A stretch of 15,352 nucleotides of DNA from positions 1 through 15,352 of the forward strand of contig CAYRYU010000144.1 in assembly GCA_964428355.1 (NCBI GenBank), given 5' to 3'. Of the stretch, positions 6,320-13,526 are shown one piece after another; position 1 is the stretch's first letter, and each line of letters starts with the position of its first letter. The translations under genes and the position numbers were made by a program. The DNA comes from CAYRYU01 sp964428355 (GTDB taxonomy: Bacteria; Muiribacteriota; Ozemobacteria; Ozemobacterales; Ozemobacteraceae). The notes under the pieces are model-generated. The model saw only the letters and a program-made list of their open reading frames with translations, did no database searches and was not told the DNA's origin.

Positions 6320-8563
6320 TCAGTCCAGTTTTGCCGAGAAGATGACCGGGTTCTGTTCGAGCATCACCCTGTACCCGTTCTGGAAAGCCGTTTCGTCGGT
6401 CCAATCATGGATGGGATCATAGCAGATGGTTTTCTCCTGAGAATTCGACAGGACCGACAAGTCGATCGTGTTGACCGCCACGAGTCCGGCGATCCGGCAC
6501 CCCCCGGAAACCACTAGCTTTCCCGCAGGTGCCAGAAGTGAGGCTTCCACGGGTTGATCAGTATTGACGGTAACGTCCCCGCTCAGCGCGACGAAGGTTA
6601 TCTGATTCTTGGCCGCATCTGGAAAACGATCCCCTCCGGCTGGCTTCACGCCAGCACTGATCGTGATAGGCCCGTCACAAACGATTCCGCATCCACCCAG
6701 GGCAAGTTGATTCCATGAGTCCGTCCACTCGAACGGTTTTTCGACATGGTAGAAGCCGACAGTGCTTCCCCCGGCTTCCAAAGTCTTTCGAAGAAAGTCC
6801 TGCAAAGCCGGCCCTGTTTTGAAACCCCTTCCACACCTCGACAAGGCGAGATTGCGGACACACGGCAGGACCTCCTGAAGCTTCCCTGAAAATACCTTCC
6901 GAGAGGCCCGGTAAAGGGATACATCCTCATCCAGACCCAGCACGAGCTTTTCCGAGGAGTGGGGGGGAGTGAAGCCGAACGACCTTCCGAGCTTCGAAAT
7001 TTTTCCGGTGACGAATCCCCCCAAGATCGTTCGCCTGTCTTCGGCGACTCCTGGTTCCTTTGGTTGGGAGAGCCAGAAAGCCAGTCCCTCGTTGAAAGCC
7101 GTTTTAATGGGAATGGACATGGCCCCACGATAGCCTCCTTCCCAGTCGTTACCGCAAGTCGCCTTGATAACCCCGGTGACTTCGGCATCGAAGCCCGGCA
7201 TCCATTGAGCCTGGGGGAACGATTCCCGGGGAATGAACGGGCATACGGCTGCGATGGAATCGGGCGTCGGTGTCGCCCCGGAGGAGGTTTTCACACGCAA
7301 GCCCTGTTCGAGGATGTACCGGCGGAAGACATTCCCGAATACCAGCGTCGGGCTTTGATGCTCGTGAGTGCCCATCAGGCGCAGGACCGATGACTTGGTC
7401 GGATCACAATCCCTTACCTGGGACAGGAAGACGCTCCTGGCATTGCTTCGGGATTCTCTATAGAGGCCGGTCAGGATGCTGTAGATCTCGTGCGATTCCC
7501 AGAGCCTGAAGCGGAACGAAGGAAACCGCACGGGATCGGGATGAGGAGCTTCAAATCCGAAGGGGTTCGTATCCCGAACGATGTCACGCAGGAAGATGGA
7601 GTCCCCTGCCAGAAGAAAATGCTCGCCGTATTCTTTCGTTCCCGGGGCGAGTCCCAGTGTGATTTCGGGTCCTCCGAGAAGGATCCAGCCTTGCCCGTCC
7701 AGGAATCTCGCGGCGGCATCCGGATCAGCCGCGAGAACCGCCCGCCTTTCTGGGGAAACGTATTCCCCGCCTCGAACAACCAGCGGTCTTACCAAATTCG
7801 GATCCAGGTCGAAGGTTTCGACGAGCCTGGGCAGGCTTGTTCCTTCGAGCTTGTAGGTCACCCGATTGACCCCCTCGTCAAGGGGTTGGGGACGAATTTG
7901 GCCAGCGTAAAGGACGAATCTCCCCAGAACCGGCCAGGTCAGGTTCATGGAACGCTCATTGATGACCGCAAGAATTCGTCGGCTGACCCCGGAGAATGTG
8001 GCTGTCACATCCACGATGAAACGGCCGCTGTGTTCGTCCTCCAGTCCTGCCTGAAGGCCGGAGATGGGGAAAGAGGCCAAAAGCGGGTTCTCGAGCTTCT
8101 CGTAGGACACCAGGATATTCAATTCGAGGCTGGGGGAGTAATCCGGGATCACGGCCCGGTTGATCAGATCGAACGGCTCATTGGAAAGCTTGAATTTAAG
8201 GTTTTCCCACTTCAACCTTCCCTCGGGAGAAACGAACAAGAGCAGGAATTCGCGAAGACTTGGAGGAGCCGAAGAGCTTCTCTTCGGGAAGGTCGAGGGG
8301 GAACTGCTGTTGATGAAATCGATCGACCGACCTATCAGGAGGCACACCTGGCGTGCAGTGAACTGGGCTGCCTGCAGAGCGATTTCTCCCGAACTGAGCC
8401 GGTGGCTCTGAAATCTCTGACGGGTGGAAAACATGTGGAGATAGAAGGCTATCGTGGAAAGGACGGCCAGAACCGTTAAAACGACCACCAATGCAATTCC
8501 TTCCCGAAAACCCCGTTGGGTACGGGAAAGAACCCCCCCGTCGAATTCTTCCGCGGAGTTCAT
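6320..8563 (-). CDS. Large GspK/PilX-like minor pseudopilin
   Basis: The 747-residue protein has an N-terminal prepilin-like helix at about residues 23-42 (G22 followed by IALVVVLTVLAVLSTIAFY), then the amphipathic stretch SSGEIALQAAQFTARQ typical of GspK and PilX. The Glu at +5 found in major pilins is absent, as in GspK, which caps the pseudopilus tip. The length is more than twice that of ordinary GspK, so a large extra globular region is present. Its late part (about 650-700, with SGDVTVNTDQPVEASLLAPA) has the repeating short beta-strands of surface-polymer or beta-helix-like folds. The start codon overlaps the stop of the upstream K-like gene by ATGA, with GAGGA as ribosome binding site. 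A transmembrane protein of another kind is possible, but the operon context favours a pseudopilin. Confidence 0.7.
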   Translation of the reverse strand: MNSAEEFDGGVLSRTQRGFREGIALVVVLTVLAVLSTIAFYLHMFSTRQRFQSHRLSSGEIALQAAQFTARQVCLLIGRSIDFINSSSPSTFPKRSSSAPPSLREFLLLFVSPEGRLKWENLKFKLSNEPFDLINRAVIPDYSPSLELNILVSYEKLENPLLASFPISGLQAGLEDEHSGRFIVDVTATFSGVSRRILAVINERSMNLTWPVLGRFVLYAGQIRPQPLDEGVNRVTYKLEGTSLPRLVETFDLDPNLVRPLVVRGGEYVSPERRAVLAADPDAAARFLDGQGWILLGGPEITLGLAPGTKEYGEHFLLAGDSIFLRDIVRDTNPFGFEAPHPDPVRFPSFRFRLWESHEIYSILTGLYRESRSNARSVFLSQVRDCDPTKSSVLRLMGTHEHQSPTLVFGNVFRRYILEQGLRVKTSSGATPTPDSIAAVCPFIPRESFPQAQWMPGFDAEVTGVIKATCGNDWEGGYRGAMSIPIKTAFNEGLAFWLSQPKEPGVAEDRRTILGGFVTGKISKLGRSFGFTPPHSSEKLVLGLDEDVSLYRASRKVFSGKLQEVLPCVRNLALSRCGRGFKTGPALQDFLRKTLEAGGSTVGFYHVEKPFEWTDSWNQLALGGCGIVCDGPITISAGVKPAGGDRFPDAAKNQITFVALSGDVTVNTDQPVEASLLAPAGKLVVSGGCRIAGLVAVNTIDLSVLSNSQEKTICYDPIHDWTDETAFQNGYRVMLEQNPVIFSAKLD

Positions 8564-10308
8564 TTTTCCTCGCCTTCCTCGCTTCGGGCCGACGAATCCG
8601 TGATAACGGGAAACTCGGGGCCCCCGGGTTCCGGCATTTCACCGGAATCCGAAACGATCTTGTACAAAAATGATGCCACATCGGACATCCGGATTCTTTT
8701 TCCGTTGAATTCGAGATCATAGGCATTGTCGGCCCATTCAGCGCGGCCATGGGAAAGAACCAGGAAATGATCCCCTCCCACCGTGATCCATTCAGCTCCC
8801 GGGGGGACCTCCCAGGTGGGATCGACGGTCGCGAATGGGCCCCGGTATTCACAAGCCCAGCGGTAACTGGCCGATCGCAAGACAGTCGCATTCCGGATGA
8901 AGGTGCTGATGCTCCCTTCCGAAGCGCGAGGGCCTAGCAACCCGAGCATCCGGCCGATCGCCCCGGGTTGTTCGAAAATGATCGAACCTGCCGCTTTGTC
9001 GATCGGCCAGGGGCCAAGGTAGTGATTGTGAATCGCCCGTATTTCCGGAGATGGTCCGTCGGGAGAAGAGGGCTCCTTATCGAGGACGACCGAAGCCTTT
9101 TCCTCGAATTCGAGGCGGTCGGCTTCCGAAAGCCCGGGGGGAACGAATCCGGGAAGGGCCTTCAGCAGAAACTCCGGTCCGGTCATCTCCCGGTCACCTT
9201 CACCAACCGCTGCCCTTGCCTCCGAATCTGAAAGCGGCCCCGATGCAAGGGAGGGCTCATTCTCGAAGATCACCCCCGCTCGCCGAAGAACGTCCGCCCG
9301 AAGCGAACGCGAATACTCGAGAATCACTTTGCAGCAGCCAGCTTCATCGGTGGGATTCCCGGTTCCCACCTTGTCATCCGGGACATGGATGATCCCCACC
9401 ATTTTCTTCAAGGTATGGCCGGAACTTTCGAAGGAATTGAGATCCTGAATAGTCATGACGGGCTCGTCAAAGTCGCCCTCTCCGGCCTGGACCGGAGCGA
9501 GAATGACTTTTCCGTCCTGCGATGCTCGTTCCTCGACGCTTCTCCCACCGAGATCAGCGACAAGGAGCCCCTGACCCTTCTTGAACAAAGAGCCCGTGGA
9601 AACGAGGAGACGGTATTTCCATTTTCCTGTGTCGGGTATCCTTGCGCCGTTCTTGTCACACCTTCCGGGAAGGGTGACGAACCTTCTTTCCATTCCGGGA
9701 GGATTCCCTTCCCAGGTTGCGCAAACGAGATCGTCATAGGGGAACTCATCACTCCGACCGTCGGCAAGGATCCGGATCCCTTCCATTGAGCCCCCGAAGG
9801 CAAGCGGACCCGGGGAAATCACGAAACGAGCGAACACGATCCTCGCAGAGGTTCCGCAGGTTCCCCGGGAGAATACCCCGACCGAATGAAGGACATGAAA
9901 ATAGCCGTGGGGAGTGGAAACGTTCACCTTTCCGCGGCTGGTTTCATAGGTTCCGTTGGTGATCGACACCCTGGAATAGGAATCCCGACACACCACGAGC
10001 GCGGAGGATCTCGCACGATCATCGATGGGTATCTCGAACATTCCCGAAGAGGCCGATGGATCCTGGGCTCCATACCAACGGCCGTTCCGGAGCCGGTCTT
10101 CGGCTGCGACAATTCCCGCCATCGCCGCCTCGAGAGCCGCCTGGTCGTGAACGTGACGCAGTGCCCAGAAGGCCTGCTGCCGCCCTTTTCGCACGAAAGC
10201 GACGACCATGATGCCAAGCGCCAGCAGCATGGAAACGACCAGAACGATCGAAAACCCGCGACGGGATCCGCTGCCGAAGATCCCCTGAATCCTTTTCATA
10301 CGGTTCAT
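8560..10308 (-). CDS. Second large GspK/PilX-like minor pseudopilin
   Basis: The 582-residue protein begins MNRMKRIQ and carries a prepilin-like helix after G18 (FSIVLVVSMLLALGIMVVAF). This is followed by ALRHVHDQAALEAAMAGIVA, the pattern seen after the membrane helix in PilX and GspK. Position +5 is Leu rather than Glu, as in tip pseudopilins. The ATG at 10308 is chosen over the TTG at 10329 because it forms an exact ATGA overlap with the upstream stop, as at several other junctions of the operon. It ends with the same overlap onto the next K-like gene. The large globular part is not recognised. Having two K-like genes side by side suggests duplication and divergence, or a two-protein tip. 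Confidence 0.7.
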   Translation of the reverse strand: MNRMKRIQGIFGSGSRRGFSIVLVVSMLLALGIMVVAFVRKGRQQAFWALRHVHDQAALEAAMAGIVAAEDRLRNGRWYGAQDPSASSGMFEIPIDDRARSSALVVCRDSYSRVSITNGTYETSRGKVNVSTPHGYFHVLHSVGVFSRGTCGTSARIVFARFVISPGPLAFGGSMEGIRILADGRSDEFPYDDLVCATWEGNPPGMERRFVTLPGRCDKNGARIPDTGKWKYRLLVSTGSLFKKGQGLLVADLGGRSVEERASQDGKVILAPVQAGEGDFDEPVMTIQDLNSFESSGHTLKKMVGIIHVPDDKVGTGNPTDEAGCCKVILEYSRSLRADVLRRAGVIFENEPSLASGPLSDSEARAAVGEGDREMTGPEFLLKALPGFVPPGLSEADRLEFEEKASVVLDKEPSSPDGPSPEIRAIHNHYLGPWPIDKAAGSIIFEQPGAIGRMLGLLGPRASEGSISTFIRNATVLRSASYRWACEYRGPFATVDPTWEVPPGAEWITVGGDHFLVLSHGRAEWADNAYDLEFNGKRIRMSDVASFLYKIVSDSGEMPEPGGPEFPVITDSSARSEEGEEK

Positions 10309-10829
10309 GGTTTCCGGCAGACCGCCCAAAGATCGTCGTTTTGCAACTGTAGAGTGTTCGAAAGGACAAATGTCTTCTTCGCCTTCGGTTCAAAGACCTT
10401 CACACGGAAAACGACCACCATCTCGTCGACCCGCCTGACACCGAACTCAACGACATTCTCCGCAAGAGATTCCAGGGCGCCGTTTCCTGAGCACATCTTC
10501 AAACGTCGCCCAGAATCGAGGAATACCAACCTTTTTTGGCACGCTTGATCAGTGAACATAAGCTTGTCATGCCAAGTTGCCGAATCGCTTGCCATGGGTG
10601 GAAACAGCACTCTAGTTCCGAACGTCAGCCACCTGGAGAGCTTCCATGAGGTCTGTCGTATGTCGTGAAGAGAATCAAGGCTTTGCAATCTTGCATCGAT
10701 CACGGTTTCAGCTCGAAGGATGGTCAGGAGTCCCATCATGACGATCGAAAAGAGAACCAGATACATCAACGTCTCTACGACACTGAACCCTCCCGGCCCC
10801 AATCTACTGATCCGCTTTCGGATATTCAT
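10305..10829 (-). CDS. Prepilin-type pseudopilin (GspJ-like, second set)
   Basis: The 174-residue protein starts at the ATG at 10829, which overlaps the upstream stop as ATGA and follows CAGGA. The prepilin signature is G14 followed by FSVVETLMYLVLFSIVMM, with Glu19 at +5. The body (SLHDIRQTSWKLSRWL, then a beta-rich part with VVEFGVRRV and VVVFRVKVF) has the layout of GspJ-like minor pseudopilins. An upstream in-frame start would overlap the preceding gene by 120 bases and separate the leader from its usual short length, so it is rejected. It forms a pair with the GspI-like gene before it, repeating the order seen at 13525-12594. Confidence 0.8.
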   Translation of the reverse strand: MNIRKRISRLGPGGFSVVETLMYLVLFSIVMMGLLTILRAETVIDARLQSLDSLHDIRQTSWKLSRWLTFGTRVLFPPMASDSATWHDKLMFTDQACQKRLVFLDSGRRLKMCSGNGALESLAENVVEFGVRRVDEMVVVFRVKVFEPKAKKTFVLSNTLQLQNDDLWAVCRKP

Positions 10830-11296
10830 TCCTGATTCTTTCGGCCCACCAGGGTTCCCAATGAAACCGTCTCCAAGCGGACCCCCCCATGCCGCTCCGC
10901 CCATCTCATCGTGACCGTTACCCGATACAATCGGCTCGAGGGCGGGCAAGGGGAAACAACCCGCCTCAGCTCGAGGTCGAAAATGTTTTCCGCCGACTCC
11001 AGGCTTTGCCGGAGGGTTTCACTTCTTTCGATCTCCGGCTTGAGGTCCGCTTCTCCCACAACCGGGGTTTCGGATAGAAGAAGTTCCACTTTCCCGATAT
11101 TGAGGAACCGCTCGCAAAGAGTCACCGCGATCGCATAATCCCGCGCTCTTTTGACGTAATTGAACCCGCTCGAGGAGAAGGCCTCCATGAAAGAAACGAT
11201 TCCGAGGGAAAGAATCAGGATCCCCAACACCACTTCGGCGAGGGTGAATCCTCCCTGAGGAGACGGGTAGGGCGATCTCGCGGAATGAATCCTCAT
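10826..11296 (-). CDS. Prepilin-type pseudopilin (GspI/PilV-like, second set)
   Basis: The 156-residue protein has a classic signature, G16 followed by FTLAEVVLGILILSLGIVSF, with Glu21 at +5. This gives a 16-residue basic leader for prepilin peptidase and N-methylation. The following AFSSSGFNYVKRARDYAIAV and the short body end in strand-rich sequence (RLYRVTVTMRWAERHG), as in GspI and PilV minor pseudopilins. It lies six bases after the FecR-domain gene and overlaps the next gene by ATGA. The ribosome binding site is not obvious, which suggests coupling to translation of the upstream gene. Confidence 0.85.
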   Translation of the reverse strand: MRIHSARSPYPSPQGGFTLAEVVLGILILSLGIVSFMEAFSSSGFNYVKRARDYAIAVTLCERFLNIGKVELLLSETPVVGEADLKPEIERSETLRQSLESAENIFDLELRRVVSPCPPSSRLYRVTVTMRWAERHGGVRLETVSLGTLVGRKNQE

Positions 11297-11302
11297 GTTC
11301 GG

Positions 11303-12538
11303 TCAAAAGCCCAAGACGCCTTGGAAATCCCTAAGGGTTCCCGACGCCGGGGCTGTTCCCGGGTGGGAAACCCCCTTCGGATCGGGTCCGGAATCGAAAG
11401 GCTCTCCCGGCAATGCGGTGGAGCCTTCTGAACCGCCGATTTCCCAAGAACGGGGAACAATTCCACCCGTCAGGTCGCGTGTGCCCGAGGCACTTGTTTC
11501 AACACATTCTCCTTCGGAAACCCTCCGGGAAGCTCCGGGGATAAAGACCGAACCAACCTCGACCCTTGCCAAGAGAGTGTCTCCAGAACATTCGAAAGCA
11601 ACAACGCTTTCCCCGTCAATCTTGATAGTCCCCTTGCCCTCGATTTTTAGGGGAAGGCCCTTTCTAACATGTTTCACCAGGAGTGCTCCCTTTTCAACCA
11701 AAATCGAATGGGCACCCAGCCTGATCACCGAACCCGGAGCCAGCTTGATCACAGATCCACAGAGGAGTTTTATCTTCGCTGGAAACTCGTCAGAAGTCCG
11801 AATCGTCGAACCTGTTTTGACAACCGTTCCTGGTCCAGCCACAAGGTTCCCCCGACCGTCAGGTCCGGTTACTTCGGCGGTCCCACCGTCGATGACCGTG
11901 AATCCGTAAAGGAATTGGTCGGAAAATCTCGGCATCGAAGGCGATTCCCCTCCAACCGGTATCGACCCTGTCAGGATCTTCTCTCCGCGCCCCAAATCGT
12001 CCTGAGACGCCTTTCGAACCTCCCAATTTCCCGAAGCGAATTCAAGGAGCTGCCCCGGGTTCACCAGCATCGTCTTCCCGTCGCCCTTCGAGGGAAACAC
12101 TTCGACGATCCCCGCGATCAGGACGAGCCGGAAGGTTTCCGTTCCAACGAACAATCCGAAATCAGTCCCACGGATTCCAATCGTGGAATATGGAGTCGAA
12201 ATAATGAACCTCCCGTTCTTTTTCCGGTATGCAACCCAAGCTTCACCCTTTTTCAACCGAAGACCGTCATTCGTCAGCTGCCCTTCACACGATGGGAGGA
12301 TCTTCAGATACGTTCCGTCGGGGTAGGTCAACAGACCAATTCCCTTTTCTCCACATGCAAAGTGGTCCCCGGCCTTCAACCTGACAGGAGCCGCTGGAAC
12401 AGTCCCGGTGCCGGTTAACTCCACTGTCTCGAGTGAAATCCCAGGATGGGGGATTCCACAAAAAAGAAGAAACATTGCAACGATAGGGCAAGAGACTACC
12501 GAAAGACACCTTTCCCGCGCCTTTTTCGACGATTTCAT
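11303..12538 (-). CDS. Secreted FecR-domain protein
   Basis: The 411-residue protein has a signal peptide or anchor (about residues 10-33). A FecR-type domain spans about 65-165, with the hallmark FIISTPYSTIGIRGTDFGLF (111-130) and RLVLIAGIVEVF. A second, more divergent stretch of short strands (about 233-345, with GTVVKTGSTIRTSDEF and ARVEVGSVFIPG) looks like another copy of the same fold. FecR itself is a transmembrane regulator of the FecI sigma factor, but stand-alone exported FecR-domain proteins also exist. No cytoplasmic anti-sigma zinc finger is present, so direct sigma control is not implied. The C-terminus is Gly/Ser/Pro-rich. The start at 12538 has a good AGGAGA site. It is placed between two pairs of pseudopilin genes, with a 55-base gap upstream, the largest within this operon. 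Confidence 0.85.
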   Translation of the reverse strand: MKSSKKARERCLSVVSCPIVAMFLLFCGIPHPGISLETVELTGTGTVPAAPVRLKAGDHFACGEKGIGLLTYPDGTYLKILPSCEGQLTNDGLRLKKGEAWVAYRKKNGRFIISTPYSTIGIRGTDFGLFVGTETFRLVLIAGIVEVFPSKGDGKTMLVNPGQLLEFASGNWEVRKASQDDLGRGEKILTGSIPVGGESPSMPRFSDQFLYGFTVIDGGTAEVTGPDGRGNLVAGPGTVVKTGSTIRTSDEFPAKIKLLCGSVIKLAPGSVIRLGAHSILVEKGALLVKHVRKGLPLKIEGKGTIKIDGESVVAFECSGDTLLARVEVGSVFIPGASRRVSEGECVETSASGTRDLTGGIVPRSWEIGGSEGSTALPGEPFDSGPDPKGVSHPGTAPASGTLRDFQGVLGF

Positions 12539-12593
12539 CAGCTTTCTCCTGTAATCTATGCTCCATGACCAATTCCGCTCAAGACGCTAGCTT

Positions 12594-13019
12594 TCATGGT
12601 GCCCGGCGGAAAAGAAGAGACAACCTTTCATTCCGGCCAAGACCCCCCGAAAAGGAAAAGACCGAGCTTTTTCCCTCCTCGGAAAGCCGCGTGACGGTTC
12701 GCTCGTCGCTGAGGTTCCACGTGACGGTTCCCAGGCGGCACCGGAACCGATCGTCGATCCGGACCGTCGATATCACCAGCTTTTCGGGGAACGGAAAAGC
12801 GACCGCAACGGCCTGCTCGAGGTCCTCCCTCAAGGCACCCATCGCCCGACAATAGGTCGCCCAGCACACTGTCTGTCTGTCCTGCTGGACCCCCTGGCTG
12901 GAAAAATGCCGGAAGAGATTGGTTACGATACCGAGAATGCTGCAGGCAATCGCCGCGGCGATCACTAGCTCGATGAAGGTGAAGCCCCCCACAAACCCGT
13001 TTCTCATTCTTCCTTTCAT
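12594..13019 (-). CDS. Prepilin-type pseudopilin (GspJ-like, first set)
   Basis: The 141-residue protein carries G12 followed by FTFIELVIAAAIACSILG, with Glu17 at +5. GIVTNLFRHFSSQG then closely matches the plus-strand pseudopilin at 1891-2640 (GIVYQVFRHFSLSR). The rest also aligns by eye (MGALREDLEQA against LAAQMKQDLVS), but this protein is about 100 residues shorter: it lacks the long leader and the duplicated insert and ends earlier. The start overlaps the upstream stop by ATGA. An alternative ATG at 13007 would also keep the signature and sits close behind AAGGA. It is followed by the only gap above 15 bases in the operon. Confidence 0.82.
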   Translation of the reverse strand: MKGRMRNGFVGGFTFIELVIAAAIACSILGIVTNLFRHFSSQGVQQDRQTVCWATYCRAMGALREDLEQAVAVAFPFPEKLVISTVRIDDRFRCRLGTVTWNLSDERTVTRLSEEGKSSVFSFSGGLGRNERLSLLFRRAP

Positions 13020-13525
13020 CGCCCCGCCCCGATTTCCCTGAAACCTTTGAGACGATAGATTGTTTTTCCGGCCCCTGACTCCTGGCCCTGGACAGGTTTC
13101 AGTCTGACGGTAACTGCTATCTCGACAACCCTTCCCCAGGGGTTGGAAAACCGCTCACCCGGCAACATCGGGGCGTTGACGAGATTGACCTGGACATGGC
13201 GGTCCAGGCCGGGATAAGCGGCCGGGACTCCCATGCTCGCAAGGGCCAGTTCAGGTGGAAGCGCTTCATCGAAGAAGCCGACGGTGATCTGGGAATTCTC
13301 CTGAGGATCGATAAGGCGAACCGGAACCCTGCGCATCCCGTCGATAAGCGAAGAGGCCATGCTCGTGGCCTTCATCTCATTGATGCTTCCCATCGTGACG
13401 CGGCGGGTTTCGGAGAAGGTCATGAAAACGGGAATCATTCCGAATGCCAGGAGGCCCAACGCAATCAAAACCTCGACCAGCGTCACGCCTCCATTTCCTT
13501 TCCAGGGCAGGTTGAATCTCCTCAT
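13016..13525 (-). CDS. Prepilin-type pseudopilin (GspI/PilV-like, first set)
   Basis: The 169-residue protein starts at the ATG at 13525, one base after the anti-sigma stop and behind AGGGAG; the in-frame extension to 13600 would run into the anti-sigma gene. The signature is G13 followed by VTLVEVLIALGLLAFGMIPV, with Glu18 at +5. Next comes FMTFSETRRVTMGSINEM and a body ending in strands (VVEIAVTVRLKPV), as in PilV and GspI-type minor pseudopilins. Direct linkage to the anti-sigma gene makes pseudopilin synthesis part of the same transcription unit as the regulator. Confidence 0.85.
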   Translation of the reverse strand: MRRFNLPWKGNGGVTLVEVLIALGLLAFGMIPVFMTFSETRRVTMGSINEMKATSMASSLIDGMRRVPVRLIDPQENSQITVGFFDEALPPELALASMGVPAAYPGLDRHVQVNLVNAPMLPGERFSNPWGRVVEIAVTVRLKPVQGQESGAGKTIYRLKGFREIGAGR

Positions 13526-13526
13526 T

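Noticed and set aside
7490..8479. 329-codon plus-strand open frame opposite the large K-like gene
   Set aside because: It lies wholly within the 747-codon minus-strand gene, which has an operon overlap and a prepilin helix; the plus-strand product lacks any recognisable domain.
12553..12582. Possible promoter in the 55-base gap before the FecR gene (TTGAGC, 18 bases, TAGATT on the minus strand)
   Set aside because: Both boxes are weak and the spacing is long. The FecR gene may simply be read through from upstream; nothing else supports an internal promoter.
12538..12594. Intrinsic terminator inside the minus operon between the first pseudopilin pair and the FecR gene
   Set aside because: No stable stem followed by a T tract is visible in the gap, so the operon is treated as continuous.
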